From the NCBI RefSeq assembly GCF_014648875.1, contig NZ_BMRY01000014.1, forward strand, positions 1-64,000: a stretch of 64,000 nucleotides of DNA. Direction: 5' to 3'. A program made the position numbers and the translations under genes. The notes beneath the pieces were generated by a model. The model was not told where the DNA came from. It searched no databases and worked only from the letters and a program-made list of their open reading frames with translations. This DNA comes from Streptomyces parvus. Its GTDB lineage: Bacteria > Actinomycetota > Actinomycetes > Streptomycetales > Streptomycetaceae. Position 1 is the stretch's first letter, and each line of letters begins with the position of its first letter. Positions 49,651 through 58,912 of the stretch are shown one piece after another.

Positions 49651-51126
49651 GTGAGTGGCAGCGGCGCAGGCGACACGGATGCGGGCAAGCGTCCCAACGA
49701 GCAGTTGGGCTCGTGGTTCGTGCGCAGTGGCTGGTCCAAGGGCGAGCTGGCACGCCAGGTCAACCGGCGGGCCCGGCAGATGGGCGCCCATCACATCAGC
49801 ACCGACACCTCCCGGGTGCGGCGCTGGCTCGACGGCGAGCAGCCTCGGGAGCCGATCCCGCGCATCCTCTCCGAGCTGTTCTCGGAGCGCTTCGGCGCCG
49901 TCGTCGCCGTCGAGCAGCTCGGGCTGCGCACCGCCCACCAGTCACCCTCGGTGGCCGGCGTCGATCTGCCGTGGGCCGGCCCGCAGACGGTCGCCCTGCT
50001 CAGCGAGTTCTCCCGCAGCGACCTGATGCTCGCCCGGCGCGGCTTCCTCGGCAGCTCGCTGGCGCTGGCCGCGGGGCCCGCGCTCATCGAGCCGATGCAG
50101 CGCTGGCTGGTGCCCGTTCCCGTGCAGGGGACCGGTGAACCGGAGGCCCCGGCCGCCGACCACCGCCCCTCCAGACTCTCCCGGCCCGAGCTGGACCTGC
50201 TGGAGTCGACCACCGCGATGTTCCGGCAGTGGGACGCCCAGTGCGGCGGCGGACTGCGACGCAAGGCCGTCGTCGGACAGCTGCACGAGGTCACCGACCT
50301 CCTCCAGGAGCCCCAGCCCGGCCCCACCGCCCAGCGGCTCTTCCGCTGCGCCGCCGAACTGGCCGAGCTGGCGGGCTGGATGAGCTACGACGTCGGCCTC
50401 CAGCCCACCGCCCAGAAGTACTTCGTGCTCGCCCTGCACGCCGCCAAGGAGGCCGGCGACAAACCGCTCGGCAGCTACATCCTCTCCAGCATGAGCCGCC
50501 AGATGATCCACCTGGGCCGCCCCGACGACGCCCTGGAGCTGATCCACCTCGCGCAGTACGGCAGCCGCGACTGCGCCACCTCCCGGACCCAGGCCATGCT
50601 GTATGCGATGGAGGCCCGCGCCTACGCCAACATGGGCCAGCCCAGCAAGTGCAAACGGGCCGTCCGGATGGCCGAGGACACCTTCCTGGACGCCGGCCTC
50701 GACGGCGAGCCCGAACCCGACTGGATCCGCTTCTTCTCCGAGGCCGAGCTGAACGGCGAGAACGCCCACTCCTACCGTGACCTGGCCTACGTCGCCGGCC
50801 GCAGCCCCACCTACGCCTCGCTCGCCGAGCCCGTCATGGAGAAGGCCGTCGAACTGTTCGGCGAGGACGACGAGCACCAGCGCTCCTACGCGCTCAACCT
50901 CATCGGCATGGCCACCGTCCATCTCCTCCAGCGCGAACCGGAGCAGTCCACCGTGCTCGCCGGCCAGGCCCTGAAGATCGCCAGGAAGGTCCGCTCCGAG
51001 CGCGTCAACACCCGTCTGCGCAAGACCGTCGACACCGCCGCCAGGGACTTCGGCGATGTCGCCGATGTCGCCCGGCTGACCGAGCTGCTCCACGAGCAGC
51101 TGCCGGAGACCGCCGAAGCGGTCTGA
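49651..51126 (+). CDS. nsdA: NsdA-type TPR regulator of differentiation
   Basis: A 491-residue protein from GTG 49651; in-frame ATG 49621 is an alternative. An N-terminal helix-turn-helix-like region (GWSKGELARQVNRRARQMGA, then RRWLDGEQPREPIPRIL) precedes a long helical TPR-like repeat region from about 180 to the end. Residues 128-145 (ARRGFLGSSLALAAGPAL) look like a twin-arginine hydrophobic segment but are internal. NsdA is known in S. coelicolor as a negative regulator of antibiotic production and sporulation. The match rests on the N-terminal sequence, length and locus (before amtB). Confidence 0.88.
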   Translation: MSGSGAGDTDAGKRPNEQLGSWFVRSGWSKGELARQVNRRARQMGAHHISTDTSRVRRWLDGEQPREPIPRILSELFSERFGAVVAVEQLGLRTAHQSPSVAGVDLPWAGPQTVALLSEFSRSDLMLARRGFLGSSLALAAGPALIEPMQRWLVPVPVQGTGEPEAPAADHRPSRLSRPELDLLESTTAMFRQWDAQCGGGLRRKAVVGQLHEVTDLLQEPQPGPTAQRLFRCAAELAELAGWMSYDVGLQPTAQKYFVLALHAAKEAGDKPLGSYILSSMSRQMIHLGRPDDALELIHLAQYGSRDCATSRTQAMLYAMEARAYANMGQPSKCKRAVRMAEDTFLDAGLDGEPEPDWIRFFSEAELNGENAHSYRDLAYVAGRSPTYASLAEPVMEKAVELFGEDDEHQRSYALNLIGMATVHLLQREPEQSTVLAGQALKIARKVRSERVNTRLRKTVDTAARDFGDVADVARLTELLHEQLPETAEAV

Positions 51127-51658
51127 CCGGCACCCGAGGCCCCGGCCGCGGCGCCCCTTCCGTACACCCCGACTCGGCTCCCCCATCGCCTGGTCACACG
51201 GAGGGTCGCCGTGGCCGGTTTCGTGCTTTCCGGGCCCAGGAGCGGCCCCCCGGGCGTTTCAACCGCACCGTATGCGGCGTGCGCTGCATGCTGGGGCCTG
51301 TCGTTCGGGTCAGGCCGGGCTCGCGCGGCCCGGCACGCGCATCTGCGGCGTTGTCGTCGGTCGCCAATGCTCCGCAGTGACTCCCTCCTCCGCCTTGCAG
51401 CTGCCCGCACCGGACCCCGCTCCCTGATCCGGCCTGACCCGAACGAAAGACCCTGGGCAGCGCACCGGACGCGCCACCCCGGATTCATTCGGCCGTAACA
51501 CGCGATCCCTCTTCGTCACGCTCGCGAAACATCGTGCGGCATCCCGTGAAACGGCCCTCCGTCAACCTCGTGGCTCATAACCGGCCCGCACCTGTTCCCC
51601 AGTGGTCCCGCAGCATTCCCCCGCACGCCGCGGCCGCACCGACGACGAGGAGACGCCG
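51127..51658. other. Intergenic region with inserted element, upstream of amtB
   Basis: A 532-bp region without genes. Its middle third is the inverted-repeat element at 51294-51453. The last 150 bp should hold the amtB-glnK-glnD promoter, where GlnR control would be expected; I could not identify a clear GlnR box. Confidence 0.45.
51294..51453. repeat. Second MITE-like inverted-repeat element
   Basis: Terminal arms of 25 bp (51294-51318 and 51429-51453) are inverted repeats with two mismatches. The element is 160 bp, has no ORF, and is unrelated in sequence to the one at 12354-12517. From memory, related sequences ending in TTCGGGTCAGGCC recur in Streptomyces genomes. Confidence 0.72.
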
Positions 51659-53011
51659 ATGCCCCCAGGCATCACGACGCTTGCCGCAGACGCCCCTGAG
51701 CTGTCTGCCGCCAACACCGGGTTCATGCTCATCTGCACGGCCCTGGTGATGCTCATGACCCCCGGCCTGGCCTTCTTCTACGGAGGCATGGTCCGCGTCA
51801 AGAGCACCCTCAACATGCTGATGATGAGCTTCATCAGCCTCGGGATCGTCACGGTCCTGTGGGTGCTCTACGGATTCAGCCTGGCCTTCGGCTCCGACGT
51901 CGGCTCGGTCATCGGCTGGAGCTCCGAGTACGTCGGCCTCAGCGGAATCGGCGTCACCGAACTCTGGGACGGCTACACCATCCCGGTGTACGTCTTCGCC
52001 GCCTTCCAGCTGATGTTCGCCGTCCTCACCCCGGCTCTGATCAGCGGTGCGCTCGCCGACCGCGTGAAGTTCACCGCGTGGGCGCTGTTCATCGTCCTCT
52101 GGGTCACCGTCGTCTACTTCCCTGTCGCCCACTGGGTCTGGGGCTCCGGCGGCTGGCTCTTCGAGATGGGCGTCATCGACTTCGCCGGTGGTACGGCAGT
52201 CCACATCAACGCCGGTGCCGCCGCCCTCGGCGTCATCCTGGTCATCGGCAAGCGCATCGGCTTCAAGAAGGACCCGATGCGGCCGCACAGCCTGCCGCTC
52301 GTCATGCTCGGCGCGGCCCTCCTGTGGTTCGGCTGGTTCGGCTTCAACGCCGGATCCTGGCTCGGCAACGACGACGGCGTCGGCGCGGTCATGTTCCTGA
52401 ACACCCAGGTCGCCACCGCCGCCGCGGTCCTCGGCTGGCTGGTCTACGAGAAGCTGCGCCACGGCTCCTTCACCACCCTCGGCGCCGCCTCCGGCGCGGT
52501 CGCCGGCCTCGTCGCCATCACCCCGGCGGGCGGCTCCGTCTCCCCGCTCGGTGCCATCGCGATCGGCGTCATCGCCGGTGTCCTGTGCGCCATGGCGGTC
52601 GGCCTGAAGTACAAGTTCGGCTACGACGACTCCCTGGACGTCGTCGGCGTCCACCTCGTCGGCGGCATCATCGGCTCCGTCCTGGTCGGCTTCTTCGCCA
52701 CCGGAGGCGTCCAGTCCGACGCCGCGGGCCTCTTCTACGGCGGCGGGGTGGAGCAGCTCGGCAAGCAGGTCGTCGGCGTCGTCGCGGTCCTCGCGTACTC
52801 TCTCGTCGTCTCCGCGGTCATCGCCCTGGCGATCCACAAGACGATCGGGATGCGGGTCTCCGAGGACGACGAGATCTCCGGCATCGACCAGGTCGAGCAC
52901 GCCGAGACGGCGTACGACTTCAGCGGCACCGGCGGCGGCTCGGTCTCCCGCACCACCGCTCCCGCCCCCGACACGACGGCAGCACCGAAGGCAAAGAAGG
53001 TGGACGCATGA
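51659..53011 (+). CDS. amtB: Ammonium transporter
   Basis: A 450-residue Amt channel with eleven membrane helices. Family signatures are LMTPGLAFFYGGMVR, the Trp-rich WVWGSGGWLF region, DFAGGTAVHINAG with the first pore His, WFGWFGFNAGS, and DVVGVHLVGGIIGS with the second pore His. ATG 51659 follows GAGGAG. The C-terminal tail carries GlnK-contact sequence. The stop overlaps glnK by 4 bp. Confidence 0.97.
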   Translation: MPPGITTLAADAPELSAANTGFMLICTALVMLMTPGLAFFYGGMVRVKSTLNMLMMSFISLGIVTVLWVLYGFSLAFGSDVGSVIGWSSEYVGLSGIGVTELWDGYTIPVYVFAAFQLMFAVLTPALISGALADRVKFTAWALFIVLWVTVVYFPVAHWVWGSGGWLFEMGVIDFAGGTAVHINAGAAALGVILVIGKRIGFKKDPMRPHSLPLVMLGAALLWFGWFGFNAGSWLGNDDGVGAVMFLNTQVATAAAVLGWLVYEKLRHGSFTTLGAASGAVAGLVAITPAGGSVSPLGAIAIGVIAGVLCAMAVGLKYKFGYDDSLDVVGVHLVGGIIGSVLVGFFATGGVQSDAAGLFYGGGVEQLGKQVVGVVAVLAYSLVVSAVIALAIHKTIGMRVSEDDEISGIDQVEHAETAYDFSGTGGGSVSRTTAPAPDTTAAPKAKKVDA

Positions 53012-53346
53012 AGCTCATCACCGCGGTCGTGAAGCCCCACCGGCTGGACGAGATCAAGGAGGCCCTCCAGGCCTTCGGCGTCCAGGGGCTCACCGTCACC
53101 GAGGCCAGCGGTTACGGGCGGCAGCGCGGCCACACCGAGGTCTACCGGGGCGCCGAGTACACCGTCGACCTGGTCCCCAAGATCCGCATCGAGGTCCTCG
53201 TCGAGGACGAGGACGCCGAACAGCTCATCGAGGTCGTCGTCAAGGCCGCCCGTACCGGCAAGATCGGGGACGGCAAGGTCTGGAGCGTTCCGGTCGACAC
53301 CGCCGTCCGGGTCCGGACCGGCGAACGCGGCCCGGACGCCCTCTGA
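53008..53346 (+). CDS. glnK: PII nitrogen regulatory protein
   Basis: A 112-residue PII protein (MKLITAVVKPHRLDEIKEAL). The T-loop GYGRQRGHTEVYRGAEYTVD contains Tyr51, which is adenylylated in Streptomyces by GlnD. The C-terminal GKIGDGKVWSVPVD is typical. ATG 53008 overlaps the amtB stop, so the two are coupled; GlnK plugs AmtB when nitrogen is plentiful. Confidence 0.97.
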   Translation: MKLITAVVKPHRLDEIKEALQAFGVQGLTVTEASGYGRQRGHTEVYRGAEYTVDLVPKIRIEVLVEDEDAEQLIEVVVKAARTGKIGDGKVWSVPVDTAVRVRTGERGPDAL

Positions 53347-53375
53347 CCGACGGCCCACGAACGGAAGGCAGCTGG

Positions 53376-55835
53376 GTGACGAGTACCGAAGTGACCACCG
53401 AAACCGAAGGCTCGGGACCCAGCGGCTACGCGGCGGCCCGGCTGCGCCTCCTCCAGCAGGAGGCGCGGTCCGGGCCGCCGCGCCGTGCGGCCCTCGCCCG
53501 CCTCACCGACGACTGGCTCACCGGCCTGTTCACCGCCGCCGCGACCCGGGCCGGAGTACGCGGCGCCGCCCTCGTCGCCGTCGGCGGCTACGGCCGCGGT
53601 GAGCTCTCCCCGCGCAGCGACCTCGACCTGCTCCTCCTGCACGACGGCAGCGCCGACCCGGCCGCCGTCGCCGCCCTCGCCGACGCCGTCTGGTACCCGG
53701 TCTGGGACCTGGGCCTGGCCCTCGACCACTCCGTCCGCACCCCCGGCGAAGCCCGGAAGACGGCGGGCGAGGACCTCAAGGTCCAGCTCGGCCTGCTGGA
53801 CGCCCGCCCGGTCGCCGGAGACCTCGGCCTCGTCGCCGGTCTGCGCACCGCGATCCTCGCCGACTGGCGCAACCAGGCACCCAAACGCCTCCCCGCCCTC
53901 CACGAGCTCTGCCAGGAACGCGCGGAGCGGGCCGGCGAGCTCCAGTTCCTCCTGGAACCCGACCTCAAGGAGGCCCGCGGCGGCCTCCGCGACGCCACCG
54001 CCCTGCGCGCGGTCGCCGCCTCCTGGGTCGCCGACGCACCCCGTGAAGGACTCGCCGAGGCCCGCCGCACCCTCCTCGACGCCCGCGACGCCCTCCACCT
54101 CACCACCGGGCGCGCCACCGACCGCCTCGCCCTCCAGGAACAGGACCAGGTCGCCGCCGCCCTCGGCCTCCTCGACGCCGACACCCTGCTGCGCCAGGTC
54201 TACGAGGCCGCGCGGACGGTCTCGTACGCCACCGACGTCACCTGGCGCGAGGTCAACCGGATCCTGCGCGCCCGCTCCGCCCGCCCCAAGCTCCGCGCCC
54301 TGCTCAGCGGCGGCCTCGGCGCCAAACCCACCCCCGAGCGCACCCCGCTCGCCGACGGCGTGGTGGAAGCGGACGGCGAAGTGGTCCTCGCCCGCGCCGC
54401 CCGCCCCGAACGCGACCCCGCCCTCACCCTGCGCGCCGCCGCGGCCGCCGCCGAGGCCGGACTCCCGCTCTCCCGCCACCTCGTACGCCATCTGGCGGCC
54501 ACCGCCCGGCCACTGCCGGTCCCCTGGCCCCCCGAGGCCCGCGAGGAACTGGTCACCCTGCTCGGCGCGGGCGAGGCCACCGTCGGCGTCTGGGAGGCGC
54601 TCGAAGCGGAAGGGATCGTCACCCGGCTGCTGCCCGACTGGGAACGCGTCCACTGCCGTCCCCAGCGCAACCCCGTCCACACCTGGACCGTCGACCGGCA
54701 CCTCGTGGAGACCGCCGTCCGCGCCGCCTCCCTCACCCGCCGCGTCCACCGCCCCGACCTCCTCCTGGTCGCGGCCCTCCTGCACGACATCGGCAAGGGC
54801 TGGCCCGGCGACCACTCCGTGGCCGGCGAGGTCATCGCCCGGGACATGGCCACCCGGATCGGCTTCGACAAGCACGACGTGGGCGTCATCGCCACCCTCG
54901 TACGCCACCACCTGCTGCTCGTCGACACCGCCACCCGGCGCGACCTCGACGACCCCGCCACCGTCCAGGCCGTCGCCGGAGCCGTCTCCAGCGCCTCCAC
55001 CCTGGAGCTGCTGCACGCCCTCACGGAGGCCGACGCGCTCGCCACCGGCCCCGCCGCCTGGTCCGCCTGGCGCGCCTCCCTCGTCGCCGACCTGGTCAAA
55101 CGGGTCGGAGCCGTGCTCGCCGGGGAGTTCCCCGACGAACCCGACGACGAGGCCCCCAGCGCCGAGCACGAACGTCTCGCCATCGAGGCCCTGCGCACCG
55201 GCGAACCCGTCCTCGCCCTGCACACCCAACCCGAGGAGCCCGCCGGGAACGGCGAAGTGGAACCCGTCGGCGTCGAACTCCTCATCGCCCTGCCCGACCG
55301 CCCCGGCGTCCTGCCCGCCGCCGCCGGAGTCCTCGCCCTGCACCGCCTCACCGTGCGCGCCGCCGATCTGCGCGCGGTGGAGCTGCCCAACGAGGTGGGG
55401 GAGCGGGCGGACCTGCTGCTGCTCAGCTGGCGGGTCGCCGCCGAGTACGGATCGCTCCCGCAGGCCGCCCGCCTCCGCGCCGACCTCGTACGCGCCCTGG
55501 ACGGCTCCCTGGACATCCGGGCCCGCCTCGCCGAGCGCGAAGCCGCCTATCCGCGCAGGCGAGGCGTCAAAGCCCCGCCGCCCCGGGTCACCGTGGCCGC
55601 CGCGGGCTCCCGGCGCGCCACCGTCATCGAGGTCCGCGCACAGGACGCCCCGGGCCTGCTGCACCGCATCGGCAACGCCCTGGAAGGCAGTGCCGTACGG
55701 GTGCGGAGCGCCCATGTCTCCACTCTCGGCGCCAACGCCGTGGACGCCTTCTACGTCACCGGGACCGACGGCGAACCCCTCACCCCGGCCCGGGCCTCCG
55801 AGGTCGCCCGGGAGGTCGAGAAGGCCCTCGGCTGA
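53376..55835 (+). CDS. glnD: PII adenylyl/uridylyltransferase GlnD
   Basis: An 819-residue bifunctional enzyme. The nucleotidyltransferase motif is GGYGRGELSPRSDLDLLLL near residue 70. The HD domain has LLLVAALLHDIGKGWPGDHS at about 465-485. Two ACT domains close the protein (VGVELLIALPDRPGVLPAAA and TVIEVRAQDAPGLLHRIGNA). It modifies GlnK according to glutamine level; in Streptomyces the modification is adenylylation. The GTG start comes 29 bp after glnK, and the operon amtB-glnK-glnD is complete. Confidence 0.96.
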   Translation: MTSTEVTTETEGSGPSGYAAARLRLLQQEARSGPPRRAALARLTDDWLTGLFTAAATRAGVRGAALVAVGGYGRGELSPRSDLDLLLLHDGSADPAAVAALADAVWYPVWDLGLALDHSVRTPGEARKTAGEDLKVQLGLLDARPVAGDLGLVAGLRTAILADWRNQAPKRLPALHELCQERAERAGELQFLLEPDLKEARGGLRDATALRAVAASWVADAPREGLAEARRTLLDARDALHLTTGRATDRLALQEQDQVAAALGLLDADTLLRQVYEAARTVSYATDVTWREVNRILRARSARPKLRALLSGGLGAKPTPERTPLADGVVEADGEVVLARAARPERDPALTLRAAAAAAEAGLPLSRHLVRHLAATARPLPVPWPPEAREELVTLLGAGEATVGVWEALEAEGIVTRLLPDWERVHCRPQRNPVHTWTVDRHLVETAVRAASLTRRVHRPDLLLVAALLHDIGKGWPGDHSVAGEVIARDMATRIGFDKHDVGVIATLVRHHLLLVDTATRRDLDDPATVQAVAGAVSSASTLELLHALTEADALATGPAAWSAWRASLVADLVKRVGAVLAGEFPDEPDDEAPSAEHERLAIEALRTGEPVLALHTQPEEPAGNGEVEPVGVELLIALPDRPGVLPAAAGVLALHRLTVRAADLRAVELPNEVGERADLLLLSWRVAAEYGSLPQAARLRADLVRALDGSLDIRARLAEREAAYPRRRGVKAPPPRVTVAAAGSRRATVIEVRAQDAPGLLHRIGNALEGSAVRVRSAHVSTLGANAVDAFYVTGTDGEPLTPARASEVAREVEKALG

Positions 55836-55855
55836 CACGTACGACGCATTTGTCC

Positions 55856-55889
55856 AGCCCTCGCCCGGCACCGGATCCGGGCGAGGGCT
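55856..55889 (+). terminator. Terminator after glnD
   Basis: A perfect 13-bp stem (55856-55868 with 55877-55889) about 20 bp after the glnD stop. Confidence 0.85.
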
Positions 55890-55966
55890 TGGTGTTCTCC
55901 GGGGGACGGATACCCTGGAGGGCGACTGACCTGCCCCGCCCCCGACCCTGAGGACCGACGAGCGCC

Positions 55967-57520
55967 GTGTTCGATACTCTCTCCGACCGCCTTAGCGCGA
56001 CTTTCAAGAACCTCAGGGGCAAGGGCCGCTTGTCCGAGGCCGACATCGACGCCACGGCACGCGAGATCCGTATCGCCCTGCTGGAAGCCGACGTCGCCCT
56101 GCCCGTGGTCCGGGCCTTCATCGCCAACATCAAGGAGCGGGCGCGCGGCGTCGAAGTCTCCCAGGCGCTGAACCCCGCCCAGCAGGTCGTCAAGATCGTC
56201 AACGAGGAGCTCGTCGCCATCCTCGGCGGCGAGACCCGGCGGCTGCGGTTCGCCAAGACCGCCCCCACCGTCATCATGCTCGCCGGTCTCCAGGGTGCCG
56301 GTAAGACGACGCTGGCCGGAAAGCTCGGCCTCTGGCTCAAGGGCCAGGGCCACTCCCCGCTGCTCGTCGCCTGTGACCTCCAGCGCCCCAACGCCGTCAA
56401 CCAGCTGAGCGTCGTCGCCGAGCGCGCCGGCGTCGCGGTGTACGCCCCCGAGCCGGGCAACGGCGTCGGCGACCCGGTCCAGGTCGCCAAGGACTCCATC
56501 GAGTTCGCCAAGGCCAAGGTCCACGACATCGTCATCGTCGACACCGCGGGACGCCTCGGCATCGACCAGGAGCTGATGCAGCAGGCCGCGGACATCCGCG
56601 ACGCCGTCAGCCCCGACGAGATCCTCTTCGTCGTCGACGCGATGATCGGTCAGGACGCGGTGAACACCGCGGAGGCCTTCCGCGACGGCGTCGGCTTCGA
56701 CGGCGTGGTCCTCTCCAAGCTCGACGGCGACGCCCGCGGTGGCGCGGCCCTGTCGATCGCCCATGTCACGGGCAAGCAGATCATGTTCGCGTCGAACGGC
56801 GAGAAGCTGGAGGACTTCGACGCGTTCCACCCGGACCGGATGGCCTCCCGCATCCTCGACATGGGTGACCTGCTCACCCTGATCGAGCAGGCGGAGAAGA
56901 CGTTCAGCCAGGAAGAGGCCGCCAAAATGGCCTCGAAGCTCCAGTCGAGCAAGGGTGGGAAGGACTTCACCCTCGACGACTTCCTGGCCCAGATGGAGCA
57001 GGTCCGTAAGATGGGCTCCATCTCCAAGCTGCTCGGGATGCTGCCCGGCATGGGGCAGATCAAGGACCAGATCAACAACATCGACGAGCGCGACATCGAC
57101 CGCACCGCCGCGATCATCAAGTCGATGACGCCCAAGGAGCGCGCCGAGCCGACGATCATCAACGGTTCGCGCCGGGCCCGTATCGCCAAGGGTTCGGGTG
57201 TCGAGGTCTCCGCCGTCAAGAGCCTGGTGGAGCGCTTCTTCGAGGCCCGCAAGATGATGTCGAAGATGGCCCAGGGCGGCGGCATGCCCGGGATGCCGGG
57301 GATGCCCGGCATGGGCGGCGGCCCCGGCCGGCAGAAGAAGCAGGTCAAGCAGGCCAAGGGCAAGCGCAAGAGCGGCAACCCGATGAAGCGCAAGGCCGAG
57401 GAGCAGGCCGCGGCGGCCCGCCGCGAGCAGGCCGCGGCCCAGGGCGGCGCGTTCGGCCTTCCCGCCCAGGACGGCGGCAAGGACTTCGAGCTCCCGGACG
57501 AGTTCAAGAAGTTCATGTAG
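55967..57520 (+). CDS. ffh: Signal recognition particle protein Ffh
   Basis: A 517-residue SRP54 GTPase. The N domain (FDTLSDRLSATFKNLRGKG) precedes the G domain: GLQGAGKTTLAGKLG, DLQRPNAVNQL, VIVDTAGRLGID and SKLDGDARGG. The Met-rich M domain follows (about 300-440), and the tail has GMPGMPGMPGMGG and a Lys-rich segment binding 4.5S RNA. It recognises signal sequences on ribosomes and delivers them to FtsY. The start is GTG 55967. Confidence 0.97.
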   Translation: MFDTLSDRLSATFKNLRGKGRLSEADIDATAREIRIALLEADVALPVVRAFIANIKERARGVEVSQALNPAQQVVKIVNEELVAILGGETRRLRFAKTAPTVIMLAGLQGAGKTTLAGKLGLWLKGQGHSPLLVACDLQRPNAVNQLSVVAERAGVAVYAPEPGNGVGDPVQVAKDSIEFAKAKVHDIVIVDTAGRLGIDQELMQQAADIRDAVSPDEILFVVDAMIGQDAVNTAEAFRDGVGFDGVVLSKLDGDARGGAALSIAHVTGKQIMFASNGEKLEDFDAFHPDRMASRILDMGDLLTLIEQAEKTFSQEEAAKMASKLQSSKGGKDFTLDDFLAQMEQVRKMGSISKLLGMLPGMGQIKDQINNIDERDIDRTAAIIKSMTPKERAEPTIINGSRRARIAKGSGVEVSAVKSLVERFFEARKMMSKMAQGGGMPGMPGMPGMGGGPGRQKKQVKQAKGKRKSGNPMKRKAEEQAAAARREQAAAQGGAFGLPAQDGGKDFELPDEFKKFM

Positions 57521-57522
57521 CG

Positions 57523-57570
57523 CGTACGTGTAAGGGGCGCCCTTGAGAGAGGGCGCCCCTTACACGTACG
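57523..57570. terminator. Terminator between ffh and the convergent methyltransferase gene
   Basis: A perfect 21-bp stem (57523-57543 with 57550-57570), the longest in the window. Its 5' arm begins two bases after the ffh stop. Confidence 0.9.
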
Positions 57571-57574
57571 GCGC

Positions 57575-58459
57575 TCAGGTCACGCAGACCAAGTAGCGGA
57601 AGACGTTCGGCATCCACACCGTGCCGTCCTCCCGCCGGTACGGATGCAGGGCCTCCGCGACCTCCTTCTCCACCTGGGAACGGTCCGTGGCCCGTACGGC
57701 GGCGTCGAAGAGTCCGGTGGACAGCAGCCCACGCACGGCACTGCCCACGTCCGCGTAACCGAACGGGCAGGACACCCGCCCCGAACCGTCCGGCTTCAGC
57801 CCGGCCCGCGCGGCCACGTCCTCCAGATCGTCCCGGAGCGTCGGCCGCCACCGGCCCGGCTCCGTACGCGGCGGACGTGCGGTGTCCGCCAGCCGGGCGG
57901 CCACCCGCAGCACCGCGGCCGTGGCGCAGCGCTCCGGCGGACCCCAGCCGGTCAGCACCACCGCCGCGCCCCGGACGGCCAGCGGCACCGCGGAGCGCAG
58001 CGCCGGCACCAGCCCCTCGGAGTCACCGGCCGCGCAGCCGATCGGCTCGAAGACCGTGATCAGGTTGTACGGAGCACCGTCCGCGCCGACCGGCGCGGGA
58101 CCCCCCTCCGCCACCAGCCGGGCCCGACGGCGGGCCGGATGCGGGGAGTGCGCGGGCGCGTCGTCCCAGCCGGCGTCGGGCAGCAGCCGCGCGCGGGCCA
58201 GCGCCAGGCGCTCCCGGTCGGAGTCCACACCCGTGACGTGCGCCCCCCGGGCCGCCGCGACGAGCATCGCGAGGCCCGAACCGCAGCCGAGGGACAGCAT
58301 CCGGGTGGCGGCCCCGATCTCCATCCGGTCGTACACCGCCTCGTAGAGCGGCGCGAGCATGCGTTCCTGGATCTCGGCCCAGTCGCGTGCGCGGGTACCG
58401 GCGTCCGCCGGGGCGGAGGCGTCCGCGCCCAGCTGGTTCCGGACGAGCGTTGGTGTCAT
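57575..58459 (-). CDS. SAM-dependent methyltransferase-like protein
   Basis: A 294-residue protein from ATG 58459 (MTPTLVRNQLGADASAP). A class I methyltransferase fold is shown by RMLSLGCGSGLAMLVAAA (SAM loop), VTGVDSDRERL (acidic residue at the end of strand 2) and NLITVFEPIGC. WAEIQERMLAPLYEAVYDRM is the N-terminal cap. The substrate is unknown. The frame continues upstream to 58726 but with unlikely composition. Confidence 0.8.
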   Translation of the reverse strand: MTPTLVRNQLGADASAPADAGTRARDWAEIQERMLAPLYEAVYDRMEIGAATRMLSLGCGSGLAMLVAAARGAHVTGVDSDRERLALARARLLPDAGWDDAPAHSPHPARRRARLVAEGGPAPVGADGAPYNLITVFEPIGCAAGDSEGLVPALRSAVPLAVRGAAVVLTGWGPPERCATAAVLRVAARLADTARPPRTEPGRWRPTLRDDLEDVAARAGLKPDGSGRVSCPFGYADVGSAVRGLLSTGLFDAAVRATDRSQVEKEVAEALHPYRREDGTVWMPNVFRYLVCVT

Positions 58460-58912
58460 GGAAAGTGCCCCAATCCGCCAAGAGGTCGGTCGTGCCCGAG
58501 TGGACGTCCCCCGTGTGCGAGTGTTCCGCACCCCCGTAGCCAGAGAACTGCTCATCCGCCGTTCCGTCCAGGGGTTGTGGAGCAGTGCTTGCGTGCCCCG
58601 GTCGTGCGCCCCGTCCCATGTCTGCTCTCCGACCAGTCTTACCCGACACCCCGCGCCGGGCACGTCGAGCGGAGAGGGGGGTAGTGTTCCGGGCGGATCC
58701 GTCAGCCCCGCGCGCCGCCCGCGCACCTGACATCCGCGGCCGCCGGGCGTACCGCACGCTGTGCACCACCTTGGTGCGAGCTGTGCGTCTTCTCCGCAGT
58801 TCTGCGTACCCGCCCTCGTCCGGACGCATCAACGGCAACTGACTGGTACGTGCAAATTATTTGGGATGCCCCGGAATAGGAACACCACGGCACTCGGGCT
58901 CGTTGTCACGAC
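58460..58912. other. Divergent intergenic region, 453 bp
   Basis: No gene is accepted here. Short GC hairpins are present (for example GCACC-ACCTT-GGTGC near 58761). Promoters for the flanking divergent genes must lie in it but none is recognisable. Confidence 0.4.
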
